DNA from: Mycolicibacterium lutetiense
GTDB lineage: Bacteria > Actinomycetota > Actinomycetes > Mycobacteriales > Mycobacteriaceae
Assembly: GCF_017876775.1 (NCBI RefSeq)
Contig: NZ_JAGIOP010000001.1
Coordinates: forward strand, 868,001 to 932,000
Length of the DNA: 64,000 nucleotides
Reading direction: 5' to 3'
Shown: positions 53,059 through 61,681 of the stretch, in pieces
Layout of the letters: the number at the start of each line of letters is the position of its first letter
Position numbering within the stretch: the stretch's first letter is position 1
Program-made: the position numbers and the translations under genes
The notes under the pieces: generated by a model
What the model was told of the DNA's origin: nothing
What the model saw: only the letters and a program-made list of their open reading frames with translations
The model's database searches: none

Positions 53059-53886
53059 CTACAGCTGGGCCAGCCGCGGCACGGTCCCGCGGGCGCGCAG
53101 CCCGGCACCGGCCTTGCGGGTGAGTTCCCGTGAGCTGCCCAGCAATCCGTCCAGCACCAGGACCCGCTTCACATGGTTGTGCAGCTCGTGCTCCTCGGTG
53201 AAGCCGATACCGCCGAGCACCTGCTGGCAGTGCTTGGCTGCGGTCAGCGCGGCCTTGCCCGCAGCGGCCTTGGCCAGCAGCGAGTTCAGGTCGACGTTGT
53301 CCGCGCCGGGCAGGCTCAGCGTCGCCTCGGCACCCTCGATGGCGACCAGGGTCTCGGCCAACTTGTGCCGCACTGCCTGGAAGGACGAGATCGGCTTGCC
53401 GAACTGCACGCGGTCCAGCGCGTGCCGGCGGGCCAGGGCGAGCATTGCCCGGGCCGAACCGACCAGCCACCAACCCAGCGCCCGGCGGGCCTCCGATACC
53501 CGGAGCAGTTGACCGTCGGGTACCTCCCGCAGGGGGAGCCCACCGAGGGTCGGATTGCCTTCGCCGCTCTCGCGTTCCCATACCACCCAGATGCCACCGG
53601 CATAGGGCATCGGCGGGGTGCCGCCGGGCAGGCCGCCGATGGTCTCGAGCAGGACATCGTTGAGAATCGAGGCGTGCGAACCGGTTTCGCCCAGCAGTCG
53701 GAACACCAGCGGCAGGGCGACGTCCGACATGTCGGACAGCATCTCGGCCCAGCCCAGTTCGGCCAGCGCGGCGTCGAGCTCGGCACCCGATGCCGACAGC
53801 ATGGTCTTGCGGAGGGTGTCTTCGAGTAAGCCGAGTGACACCGAATCAGATGCGATATCCATGTCCGAATCCTTCGTGGAATCCAC
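53059..53886 (-). CDS. Acyl-CoA dehydrogenase, short subunit of a heteromeric FadE
   Basis: This 275-residue acyl-CoA dehydrogenase homologue lacks much of the central beta-domain. The C-terminal helical half is recognisable (RHALDRVQFGKPISSFQAVRHK, then CQQVLGGIGFTEEHELHNHV). It follows a full-length FadE with a 3-base gap, the arrangement of alpha2-beta2 mycobacterial dehydrogenases. The GTG start has AAGGAG before it. It is the last gene of the leftward Rieske operon. Confidence 0.87.
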   Translation of the reverse strand: MDSTKDSDMDIASDSVSLGLLEDTLRKTMLSASGAELDAALAELGWAEMLSDMSDVALPLVFRLLGETGSHASILNDVLLETIGGLPGGTPPMPYAGGIWVVWERESGEGNPTLGGLPLREVPDGQLLRVSEARRALGWWLVGSARAMLALARRHALDRVQFGKPISSFQAVRHKLAETLVAIEGAEATLSLPGADNVDLNSLLAKAAAGKAALTAAKHCQQVLGGIGFTEEHELHNHVKRVLVLDGLLGSSRELTRKAGAGLRARGTVPRLAQL

Positions 53887-53889
53887 GCC

Positions 53890-55020
53890 TCACTCCTTCC
53901 CGAGGTCGAGCAGTCGGCGCGCGATGATGTTGCGCTGCACTTCGGCGGTGCCGCCATAGATCGTCGAGGCCCGCGAATACAGGTACTCGGTGCGCCATTC
54001 GGAGTCTTCGAGTTCGATGACGCCGGGGAGCAGGTTGCGCGCGGTGTCGTAGAGCAGCTGCTCGGCACTGGCCAGCAGCACCTTGTCGATCGAGGTGTCC
54101 GGCCCCAGCTTCTGGCCGTCAGCCAGCCGGTGCTGGGTGGCCGCCGACCGGCAGCGCAGCATGTGCAGGGCCAGGTAGACCTCGCCGAGGTCCGGATCCA
54201 CCACTTGGCCTTGGCGTTTCACTGCTTCGACCAAAGCGTCGAACCGTGAGTACAGGTAGGCGATGCGCTGCCAGAAGCAGGTCGAACGCTCGTAGGGCAG
54301 CAGATCCATCGCCAGCTGCCAGCCGTCGCCCGGGTTTCCGAGCATCCGGCTCGCGTCGACCTCGACATTGTCGAAGTACACCTCGCAGAACTCGTCGACA
54401 TCGTGCATGGTGTGCAACGGCCGCACCGTGATGCCGGGGGCGTCGGTGTCGACGAAGAATGCCGTGATGGCCTGGTGGTTGGGGGTGTCCGCATCGCCGG
54501 TGCGGGTCAGCAGGATGCAGCGGTGCGAGTACTGCGCGAAGCTGGTCCAGACCTTCTGACCATTGATGATGTAGCGGTGATCCTCCGTCGGATGCTGCAC
54601 AGCGCGGGTGGTCAGCGAGGCCAGATCACTACCCGAGCCAGGTTCGGAGAACCCCTGGCACCACTGTTCTTCGCCCGACAGCAGTTTCGGCACCATCTCG
54701 GCGGCCAACTCCGGCGATGCGTAGTCGATCATCGTCGGTGCCAGCACCTCGAGCATCGAATACGGCCCGGGTTCGGCCAGCCTGCGACCCACCACCTCCT
54801 CGCCGACGATCGCGCGCAGCATCGCCGGTCCGCCCAGGCCACCGGCGTGCTCGGGCCAGCCGTAGCGGCTCCAGCCGCCGTCGTACAGCGCCTTCTGCAC
54901 CCGGGCGAACTGCCGCATGTGGCCTTGCAGTGAATGATCGTCGGGCGGCGTCAGGTCATTCTCGGCGAGCCAATCCTGCAGCGCCGCGCGGAAGGTCGCG
55001 GTGTCGAACAGGTCGCTCAT
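53890..55020 (-). CDS. Acyl-CoA dehydrogenase, full-length subunit
   Basis: This 376-residue FadE has the flavin/substrate motif WCQGFSEPGSGSDLASL, KVWTSFAQYS, and the tail YGGTAEVQRNIIARRLLDLG. It pairs with the short FadE that follows. It should introduce the alpha,beta double bond in an acyl-CoA intermediate of the Rieske-operon substrate. The ATG at 55020 is chosen because the frame before it lacks family similarity. Confidence 0.92.
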   Translation of the reverse strand: MSDLFDTATFRAALQDWLAENDLTPPDDHSLQGHMRQFARVQKALYDGGWSRYGWPEHAGGLGGPAMLRAIVGEEVVGRRLAEPGPYSMLEVLAPTMIDYASPELAAEMVPKLLSGEEQWCQGFSEPGSGSDLASLTTRAVQHPTEDHRYIINGQKVWTSFAQYSHRCILLTRTGDADTPNHQAITAFFVDTDAPGITVRPLHTMHDVDEFCEVYFDNVEVDASRMLGNPGDGWQLAMDLLPYERSTCFWQRIAYLYSRFDALVEAVKRQGQVVDPDLGEVYLALHMLRCRSAATQHRLADGQKLGPDTSIDKVLLASAEQLLYDTARNLLPGVIELEDSEWRTEYLYSRASTIYGGTAEVQRNIIARRLLDLGKE

Positions 55021-55033
55021 GCGGTTCCCTCGC

Positions 55034-55480
55034 TCATCCTGCTTCCGGCCTGCCGATCGCGTGCGGCCGGCCATGGTCGTGATCGCCGTTGCGCCGGATG
55101 AAGGTCATCGCACGCGTCTTCAGTCGCCAGCCCTCGGTGGTCCGCACATAGGTGTCGCGGTAGTAGCCGATGCGCATGTCGTGCTTGGAGTGCTCGATGA
55201 AGCACAGCGGCTGCGTGCCGGTTGCGTTATCCGCGCCCTCGACCAGGTCGATCAGGGCGGTGCCGGTCATGAACAGGCCCTTGGGCGCGGCGTCGACGAG
55301 CACCGGGAAGCGATTGAGCGTGTACGTCTCGCCGAATGCGCTGTAGGTGCCGTCCGGGGTGAAAACACTGACAAGACCGTCGATGTCGCCCTGGGTGATG
55401 GTCACCGCGTATTTGGCGAGCACCTGTTGGATCTCGATCAGATCCTCGGTCCGCGTGGGGGAATCAGTTGATGTGCTCAT
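55034..55480 (-). CDS. SnoaL-like / NTF2-fold protein
   Basis: This 148-residue cone-fold protein is of the SnoaL-like, ring-hydroxylating-oxygenase beta-subunit type: an N-terminal helix (IEIQQVLAKYAVTITQGDID), then YFTPDG-type VFTPDGTYSAFG and the antiparallel sheet GYYRDTYVRTTEGWRLKTRA. It may be an isomerase/cyclase or the small subunit that accompanies the Rieske oxygenase in the same operon. The start overlaps the amidohydrolase end by 17 bases. Confidence 0.82.
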   Translation of the reverse strand: MSTSTDSPTRTEDLIEIQQVLAKYAVTITQGDIDGLVSVFTPDGTYSAFGETYTLNRFPVLVDAAPKGLFMTGTALIDLVEGADNATGTQPLCFIEHSKHDMRIGYYRDTYVRTTEGWRLKTRAMTFIRRNGDHDHGRPHAIGRPEAG

Positions 55481-56690
55481 TGCGGAAGACCTTACCGCCT
55501 TTCATTACAAAATCCACATGTTGTGTAACGGTGATGTCTTCAAGTGGGTTGCCCGGCACCGCGATGATGTCGGCCAGTAGACCTTCGGCGAGCCGGCCCC
55601 GGTCGGTGACGTTGATCAATTCGGCGGCCACCACGGTCGCGGCGCGCAACACAGCGACCGGGGGCATACCCCACTCCACCAGGGTGACGAGCTCATCGGC
55701 GTTCTTGCCGTGGGGGATGGCGGGCGCATCGGTGCCGACCGCGATCTTCACCCCGGCCTCGTACGCCGCCTTGATCGAGGTCTCGGCCTTCGGGAACATT
55801 TCGGCAGCCTTGTCCTGCAACACCTGCGGTGCCTTCGACACGTCCATGGCCTGGGCCAGTCGGCGGGTGGTGACCAGGAACCGGTCGTTGTCGACCAGCA
55901 TCTGGATCGCCTCGTCATCCATCAGGAAGCCGTGTTCGATGCAGTCGATACCGCAGGCCACGGCATGCTTGACGGCTTCGGCGCCGTGCGTGTGAGCAGC
56001 GACCCGCAGCCCACGGCGATGCGCCTCATCGACGATGGCCCGCAGCTCTTCGTCCGAATAGTGCTGTGCGCCAGCCTCTCCGGTGAGGGACATGACTCCG
56101 CCGGACACACACACCTTGATCAGCTGGGCGCCGTGCTTGATCTGGTAGCGCACCGCCTTGCGGATCTCATCGACCCCGTTGGCGATGCCCTCCTCGATCG
56201 TCAGCTCCAGCACGCCCGGCATGAATGCCGCGAACATCGTCGGATCCAGATGCCCGCCGGTGGGGGTGATCGCGTGGCCGGCCGGGACGATCCTCGGTCC
56301 ATCGATCCAGCCTGCGTCGATTGCCTTGCCCAGGGCCACATCCAGCAGATAGCCACCGGTCTTGACGAACAACCCGAGGTTGCGCACCGTGGTGAACCCG
56401 GCACGCAGGGTGCGGCGGGCATTACCGACCGCACGCAGCACCCGGGTCGGGGGATCGTCCTGTACCTGAGACAGCCCCGGGTTCTCGCCCCGACCGCCCA
56501 TCAGCAGGTTGACTTCCATATCCATCAGGCCGGGCAGCAGGATCGAGTCGCCGAGATCGATCACCTCGGCGTCATCCGGAATCGGGCCACCTATGCCGAC
56601 AATCCGGTCGCCTTCGACACGGACAATGCCGGGACGAATGATCGTCCCGGCATCGACGTCGACAAGACCCGCAGCTTTGAGGGTCAACAT
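55464..56690 (-). CDS. Amidohydrolase superfamily protein with altered metal site
   Basis: This 408-residue protein is like imidazolonepropionase/prolidase-type amidohydrolases. The bridging lysine Lys192 (IKVCVSGG), His233/His235 (AAHTHG), His253 (IEHG) and Asp321 (GTDAPAIPHG) are in place. The N-terminal HxH after LLPGL is replaced by Glu59-Val-Asn61 (LMDMEVNL), so the binuclear site is incomplete. The reading frame is intact. It may use one metal or a changed ligand set. It lies four bases after the small hypothetical gene in the Rieske operon. Confidence 0.85.
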   Translation of the reverse strand: MLTLKAAGLVDVDAGTIIRPGIVRVEGDRIVGIGGPIPDDAEVIDLGDSILLPGLMDMEVNLLMGGRGENPGLSQVQDDPPTRVLRAVGNARRTLRAGFTTVRNLGLFVKTGGYLLDVALGKAIDAGWIDGPRIVPAGHAITPTGGHLDPTMFAAFMPGVLELTIEEGIANGVDEIRKAVRYQIKHGAQLIKVCVSGGVMSLTGEAGAQHYSDEELRAIVDEAHRRGLRVAAHTHGAEAVKHAVACGIDCIEHGFLMDDEAIQMLVDNDRFLVTTRRLAQAMDVSKAPQVLQDKAAEMFPKAETSIKAAYEAGVKIAVGTDAPAIPHGKNADELVTLVEWGMPPVAVLRAATVVAAELINVTDRGRLAEGLLADIIAVPGNPLEDITVTQHVDFVMKGGKVFRNEHIN

Positions 56691-56693
56691 GTC

Positions 56694-57038
56694 TCAGACC
56701 ACCGGCTCCCGGGTGATCTCGACCCAGGCTGCACCGCTGTCCAGCACGCGCGGCTGCTTCCAGGCTTCCACCGGGAAGCTCACCATGACCACTGACTGCA
56801 TCAGGTGCATCAGCCGTTTGGCGTCATCGGGCATGTCGTACAACGGGAATCGCGCATCGAGATACACCATGACCTCTTCGAGCCGGGCCAAGCCGACGTC
56901 GTAGAGGTCCTGCATCTCATCCATGGTCGACGCCAGGCGCTTGGCGTACCGCTCGGGCTCGGTGGCCAGGATCCAGTCGGAAAACCGTTCCAGGTCGGCG
57001 AACTCGGCAGGTAGCAGGGCTGCTTTCGTCTCAGACAT
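56694..57038 (-). CDS. Small hypothetical protein of the Rieske operon
   Basis: This 114-residue protein is one I do not recognise. It is acidic and helical (MSETKAALLPAEFADLERFS, then RLASTMDEMQDLYDVGLARL) and has no signal, cofactor motif or membrane segment. It overlaps the end of the Rieske oxygenase gene by eight bases, so the two are co-translated, and it may be an accessory or regulatory subunit of that oxygenase. It could equally be a separate enzyme of unknown type. Confidence 0.72.
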   Translation of the reverse strand: MSETKAALLPAEFADLERFSDWILATEPERYAKRLASTMDEMQDLYDVGLARLEEVMVYLDARFPLYDMPDDAKRLMHLMQSVVMVSFPVEAWKQPRVLDSGAAWVEITREPVV

Positions 57039-58347
57039 GCGCGACACTCCCGTTGGTATTGGCGGCCTTCTCGGCCTGCTCCGCCTTGTAATTGTCCACG
57101 TACTTGTGCGCGGTGTGGTGCAGGTGACGCAGCAGGACTTCCTGATCGCACAGCGGGAACTCGGTGACCGCCCGAGTGCCGATCTGGGTCTGGGTGGCCT
57201 CCAGGGTGTTGGCATCCTGCAGCGCGTATTCCTTGAAGGTCACCGCGGCGAGTTCCTGGCTCAGGCGCTGGCGGGTGTTCTTCGGCGGGACGAAGTACAG
57301 GTTGGCCTCGAAGATGTGGCTGTCCACGCCCGTCGGCCAGTAGTTGTAGGTCAGGTACCAGCCCGGAACCCACAGCAGCAGAGTCCAGTTGGGGAAGAAC
57401 TCGAAGCTGTCCTGGCCCCAGGTGGGCTGGCGGGCCGGATTGACCGCCGGCGGGAGCTCGTCGGGCAGGATGCCCTTGATGTCGGGGCGGTCCCACGGGC
57501 CGAACAGACCGCTGTGCAGGATGCGCTCGATCGGCTTGACCATGTTGAGGTCCTTGGGTGGGGACATTCCACCCCAGGACGAGATCATCGAGTGGTCGCC
57601 CTTGATGTCGTAGTGCAGCGCCTCGAACCCGACCTTGGCCAGCTTTTCGGCCTCCTCCTTGGTCGCCTGCTTCATGTGCAGGATCGGCGCGTGATAGAAC
57701 TCGATGAACGCGTCGATGAACAGCTTCCAGTTCGCCTTGATCTCGGCCTTGTAGCTGTAGACCTCGGTCATTTCATGGAACGGGTAGCCCTCGAGACCCT
57801 TCCCGAAATCGCCCATCGACTCGACCAGCGGCTTGGCGTCGTCGTCGAAGTTGACGAAGATGAAGCCTTCCCAGACCTCGCAGCGGACCGGCTTGAGCGG
57901 GTAGTCGGCTTTGTCGACGTCGAAGAACTCCTGCTCCTGCTGGATGAAGGTCAGGTCACCGTTCTGGGCGTAGCGCCAGGCGTGGTACTTGCAGGTGAAC
58001 TGGCGGCAGCTGCCCGAGACTTCCTCGCCCGGGTAGTCGTTCCACACCAGCTTGTTACCGCGGTGCCGACAGATGTTGTAGAAGGCGCGGACCACACCTT
58101 CCTTGTCCTTGTTGATGATGATCGAGGTACCGGTGCCTGCCGACGGCATCTCGCGGGTGAAGTAGCTACCGGCCTTGGGCAGCCGCTCGACCCGGCCGAC
58201 ATGCAGCCAGGTCTTGCGGAAGATGGCCTGCTGCTCCAGCTTCCAGTGCTCGGGATCGATCGAATCGGTGTAATCGACCGGGGCGGTGCCCAGTTCGGGC
58301 CAGTTCTCGGTCCAGCTGCCGGCAGCTGGCTTCGGGAAGTGCGCCAT
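57031..58347 (-). CDS. Rieske non-heme iron oxygenase, alpha subunit
   Basis: This 438-residue aromatic-ring-hydroxylating oxygenase alpha subunit has Rieske ligands Cys93/His95 (CRHRG) and Cys119/His122 (CKYHAW). The mononuclear iron histidines are His219 and His224 (FYHAPILH), with Asp212 or Glu216 in the bridging-acid region. It needs reductase and ferredoxin components; the 2Fe-2S ferredoxin at 10.2 kb could serve. Ring hydroxylation or O-demethylation is typical. It is the second gene of the leftward operon. Confidence 0.93.
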   Translation of the reverse strand: MAHFPKPAAGSWTENWPELGTAPVDYTDSIDPEHWKLEQQAIFRKTWLHVGRVERLPKAGSYFTREMPSAGTGTSIIINKDKEGVVRAFYNICRHRGNKLVWNDYPGEEVSGSCRQFTCKYHAWRYAQNGDLTFIQQEQEFFDVDKADYPLKPVRCEVWEGFIFVNFDDDAKPLVESMGDFGKGLEGYPFHEMTEVYSYKAEIKANWKLFIDAFIEFYHAPILHMKQATKEEAEKLAKVGFEALHYDIKGDHSMISSWGGMSPPKDLNMVKPIERILHSGLFGPWDRPDIKGILPDELPPAVNPARQPTWGQDSFEFFPNWTLLLWVPGWYLTYNYWPTGVDSHIFEANLYFVPPKNTRQRLSQELAAVTFKEYALQDANTLEATQTQIGTRAVTEFPLCDQEVLLRHLHHTAHKYVDNYKAEQAEKAANTNGSVAHV

Positions 58348-58369
58348 TGTCTACCTCTTTCTTCTCAGG

Positions 58370-58927
58370 TTAGTGGCCGGATTCCGGCGCGATTCCAAAG
58401 GTGTTGTAAGCCATGGCCATCAGGCCGTAGCCGCCGATTGTGAAAACCAGGTCCATGCGCTGGCGCTCGGAGAGGTGCTCGCTCAGGGCAGCCCACGTGC
58501 CGTCCGAGATCTCCGAGTCGCCGTCCAGCTCGTCGACGGCGTTGAGGACGAGTTGATCGAGATCGGTGGACGCGTCGCCGCTGGTGCTGCTGGCGATCCG
58601 CTCATCGGTGAGCCCCTCGGCCTTGCCGATGAAGGCGTGGTGGGTCCACTCGTACTCGCACTTGCGGCGGTGGGCGATCCGAAGAATGGCAAGCTCGCGC
58701 ATCTGCGGGTCCAACGTGGAGCGGAACAGCAGGTGATTGCTGAACCGCAGGAAGGCCTTGGTCAGTGAAGGGTGGCGGGCCAGCGTCGACAACGCGGTGC
58801 CTGCTCCTTCGGGGTTCAGCCGCTCCTCGGGGAGCATGACCGAAAGCGCTTTTCGCACATCGTCGTCCCACTCCTCGGCGGGCAAGGGGGCCAAGCGCAC
58901 GGGGCGGTTCTCCTCTCGATGACCCAT
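58370..58927 (-). CDS. Carboxymuconolactone decarboxylase/AhpD-family protein
   Basis: This 185-residue protein of the AhpD-like alpha-helical fold has the motif RKCEYEWTHHAFIGKAEGL. The motif has a single cysteine (CEYEW) rather than the CxxC of peroxidase members. Such proteins occur as small enzymes in catabolic operons, with decarboxylase or peroxidase roles. It is the first gene of the leftward Rieske operon, behind a one-mismatch regulon site 18 bases upstream. Confidence 0.88.
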   Translation of the reverse strand: MGHREENRPVRLAPLPAEEWDDDVRKALSVMLPEERLNPEGAGTALSTLARHPSLTKAFLRFSNHLLFRSTLDPQMRELAILRIAHRRKCEYEWTHHAFIGKAEGLTDERIASSTSGDASTDLDQLVLNAVDELDGDSEISDGTWAALSEHLSERQRMDLVFTIGGYGLMAMAYNTFGIAPESGH

Positions 58928-58944
58928 CGGTGACTCTCGGTTGC

Positions 58945-58959
58945 GAGAATCAGGTTCTC
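58945..58959. promoter_or_regulatory. Regulon operator with one mismatch, GAGAAT-CAG-GTTCTC
   Basis: It lies 18 bases before the leftward CMD gene. Its flank ACTCTCGG-N-TGCGAGAAT resembles that of the perfect site at 16.25 kb, which supports common descent. Confidence 0.75.
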
Positions 58960-59077
58960 ATTTCCGGCTAACAGGTTTCCATCTTTTGCGCCGATGGTCA
59001 ACAAGAACGCGCCAGATTGTGCCGCGACCTGGCTAAATCTCCTCGTCAGCGGCATCAGACATTGATTCTCGTCAGAT

Positions 59078-59104
59078 GAGAAGCTAGTTTTCTCTCATAG
59101 AGAA
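59078..59104. promoter_or_regulatory. Operator-like cluster before the rightward amidohydrolase operon
   Basis: GAGAA-N7-TTCTC (59078-59094) keeps both arms of the palindrome but with two extra spacer bases. It overlaps TTCTCT-CAT-AGAGAA (59090-59104), a perfect inverted repeat of opposite polarity. It ends 15 bases before the amidohydrolase start. A variant operator is likely; binding by the same protein is uncertain. Confidence 0.45.
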
Positions 59105-59119
59105 CCAATGTGACGGCCC

Positions 59120-60433
59120 ATGGAACGGAGCGAGGCAGTGCACAAAGACGACATGATCTTGATCAGCGTCGATGACCACATCATCGAACCGCCGAACATG
59201 TTCAAGAACCATCTACCGGCCAAGTACCGGGATGAGGCGCCACGTCTGGTGCACAACCCCGACGGGTCCGACACGTGGCAGTTCCGCGACACCGTGATCC
59301 CGAATGTGGCGCTGAACGCGGTGGCGGGCCGGCCCAAGGAGGAGTACGGATTGGAGCCCCAGGGCCTCGATGAGATCCGCAAGGGCTGCTATGACCCCGA
59401 TGAGCGGGTCAAGGACATGAATGCCGGTGGCGTGCTGGCCACCATGAACTTCCCGTCGTTCCCGGGTTTTGCCGCCCGACTGTTCGCCACCGAGGATGCC
59501 GAGTTCTCGTTGGCATTGGTGCAGGCCTACAACGACTGGCACATCGACGAGTGGTGCGGGTCCAACCCGGGCCGCTTCATCCCGATGGCCATCCCGGCGA
59601 TCTGGGACCCGCAGTTGTGTGCCGACGAGGTCCGGCGGGTGTCGAAGAAGGGCGTGCACTCGCTGACCTTCACCGAGAACCCGTCGACGCTGGGCTACCC
59701 GTCCTTCCACGACCTGGAGTACTGGAAGCCGTTGTGGGATGCGCTGGTCGACACCGACACGGTGATGAACGTGCACATCGGGTCGTCGGGCAAGCTGGCG
59801 ATCACCGCCCCGGATGCGCCGATGGACGTGTTGATCACGCTGCAGCCGATGAACATCGTGCAGGCCGCCGCGGATCTGTTGTGGTCGGCACCGATCAAGG
59901 CGTACCCCGATCTCAAGATCGCGCTGTCCGAAGGCGGCACCGGGTGGATTCCCTACTTCCTGGACCGGGTGGACCGCACCTATGAGATGCACTCGACGTG
60001 GACCAAGCAGGATTTCGGTGGGAAAAAGCCCTCGGAGGTGTTCCGCGAGCACTTCATGACGTGTTTCATCTCCGATCCGATCGGCGTGAAGAACCGTCAC
60101 GAGATCGGGGTGGACAACATCTGCTGGGAGATGGACTACCCGCACAGCGATTCGATGTGGCCGGGGGCCCCCGAGGAGTTGAACGCGGTATTCGAGACCT
60201 ACGAGGTACCCGACGACGAGATCAACAAGATCACGCACGAGAACGCCATGCGGCTGTACCACTTTGAACCGTTCGTCCACGTTCCCAAGGAGCAGGCGAC
60301 GGTCGGTGCATTGCGAAAGGCTGCTGAAGGTCATGATGTCGCCATCCGCGCCCTGAGCACGAAAGAGAAGACCGGCGCGAGCTTCGCGGACTTCCAGGCC
60401 AACGCCAAAGTCGTTGCCGGCGCGCGAGACTGA
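59120..60433 (+). CDS. Amidohydrolase family 2 (TIM-barrel) protein
   Basis: This 437-residue amidohydrolase-2 protein has ISVDDHIIEPPNMF at the N-terminus (the metal motif DxH), VMNVHIGSSG, and WEMDYPHSDSMWPG with the terminal acid. It is common in mycobacterial catabolic clusters, where such proteins may cleave or decarboxylate ring products. The ATG at 59120 was chosen just after the operator region. It heads an operon with FadE, SDR, CaiB and thiolase, so it probably yields an acyl substrate that these then degrade. Confidence 0.9.
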   Translation: MERSEAVHKDDMILISVDDHIIEPPNMFKNHLPAKYRDEAPRLVHNPDGSDTWQFRDTVIPNVALNAVAGRPKEEYGLEPQGLDEIRKGCYDPDERVKDMNAGGVLATMNFPSFPGFAARLFATEDAEFSLALVQAYNDWHIDEWCGSNPGRFIPMAIPAIWDPQLCADEVRRVSKKGVHSLTFTENPSTLGYPSFHDLEYWKPLWDALVDTDTVMNVHIGSSGKLAITAPDAPMDVLITLQPMNIVQAAADLLWSAPIKAYPDLKIALSEGGTGWIPYFLDRVDRTYEMHSTWTKQDFGGKKPSEVFREHFMTCFISDPIGVKNRHEIGVDNICWEMDYPHSDSMWPGAPEELNAVFETYEVPDDEINKITHENAMRLYHFEPFVHVPKEQATVGALRKAAEGHDVAIRALSTKEKTGASFADFQANAKVVAGARD

Positions 60434-60473
60434 ACGTCAAGACGAACGGCTGAGAAAAATGGGAGAACACACA

Positions 60474-61664
60474 GTGTCGGGCGGTATGAACTTCGAGCTG
60501 ACCGAGGACCAGCAGCTGATCCGCAAATCCGTTGCGGAGCTGGCGGGCAAGTTCGACGATCACTATTGGATGGCCAAGGACCAGGCCCACGAATTCCCGC
60601 AGGAGTTCTACGACGCCATCGCGGGCGGTGGCTGGCTCGGGATGACCATCCCCGAGGAGTACGGCGGCCATGGACTCGGCATCACCGAGGCCACCATCCT
60701 GGCCGAGGAGGTGGCCCGGTCCGGCGGAGCCATGAACGCCGCCAGTGCGATCCACATGTCGATCTTCGGCATGCAGCCCGTGGTCGTCTTCGGCTCCGAG
60801 GAGATGAAGAAAGAGACCCTCCCACGGATCGTCAACGGCGACCTGCACGTGTGCTTCGGCGTCACCGAACCCGGTGCGGGCCTGGATACCTCACGGATCA
60901 CCACGTTCGCCAAGAAGGATGGCGACAGTTATGTGGTCAACGGCCGCAAGGTGTGGATCTCCAAAGCGCTTGAGTCCGAGAAGATCCTGCTGCTCACCCG
61001 CACCGAGTCCCGCGAGGACGTCCAGAAGCGGGGTGGGAAGCCGACCGACGGGCTATCGCTGTTCCTGACCGACCTCGATCGCGATCACGTCGAGATCCGG
61101 CCCATCAACAAGATGGGCCGCAACGCGGTGAGCTCCAACGAGTTGTTCATCGACGATCTGCGGGTGCCCGCCGAGCACCTGATCGGCGAGGAAGGCAAGG
61201 GGTTCAAGTACATCCTGCACGGGCTCAACCCGGAGCGGATGCTGATCGCCGCCGAGGCGCTCGGTATCGGCCGGGTCGCGCTGGACCGTGCGGTCAAGTA
61301 CGCCAACGAGCGGGTCGTGTTCGACCGGCCGATCGGCATGAACCAGGGAATCCAGTTCCCGCTCGCCGATTCGCTGGCCCGCCTCGATGCCGCCGAGCTG
61401 ATCCTGCGCAAGGCCACCTGGCTCTACGACAACGGCAAGCCCTGCGGGCGTGAGGCCAACATGGCCAAGTATTTGTGCGCCGACGCGGGATTCGGGGCCG
61501 CCGACCGCGCACTGCAGACCCACGGCGGGATGGGTTACTCCGAGGAATACAACATCTCCCGGTTCTTCCGGGAGTCCCGACTGATGAAGATCGCGCCGGT
61601 GAGCCAGGAGATGATCCTGAACTTCCTCGCCGCGAACGTTCTGGGCCTGCCCAAGAGCTACTGA
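60474..61664 (+). CDS. Acyl-CoA dehydrogenase
   Basis: This 396-residue FadE has CFGVTEPGAGLDTSRITTFA and KVWISKALESEKILLLTRTE, the helical HGLNPERMLIAAEALGIGRV, and the tail THGGMGYSEEYNISRFFRES with RLMKIAPVSQEMILNFLA. It contains all usual domains, unlike the split FadEs in the window. The GTG at 60474 has GGGAGA before it; ATG 60486 and ATG 60459 are alternatives. It is second in the rightward operon. Confidence 0.93.
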   Translation: MSGGMNFELTEDQQLIRKSVAELAGKFDDHYWMAKDQAHEFPQEFYDAIAGGGWLGMTIPEEYGGHGLGITEATILAEEVARSGGAMNAASAIHMSIFGMQPVVVFGSEEMKKETLPRIVNGDLHVCFGVTEPGAGLDTSRITTFAKKDGDSYVVNGRKVWISKALESEKILLLTRTESREDVQKRGGKPTDGLSLFLTDLDRDHVEIRPINKMGRNAVSSNELFIDDLRVPAEHLIGEEGKGFKYILHGLNPERMLIAAEALGIGRVALDRAVKYANERVVFDRPIGMNQGIQFPLADSLARLDAAELILRKATWLYDNGKPCGREANMAKYLCADAGFGAADRALQTHGGMGYSEEYNISRFFRESRLMKIAPVSQEMILNFLAANVLGLPKSY

Positions 61665-61681
61665 GGAGATTTCGAAGTTCC

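Noticed and set aside
57031..58347. Rieske protein as the steroid 9-alpha-hydroxylase KshA
   Set aside because: At 438 residues it is longer than KshA (about 380), and the residues around the two iron sites look like the ring-hydroxylating alpha subunits. No KshB-like reductase is nearby.
5922..59104. The palindrome as a KstR or KstR2 site
   Set aside because: The arms GAGAAT/ATTCTC do not match the AAC-GTT or CAAG-CTTG cores of those operators.
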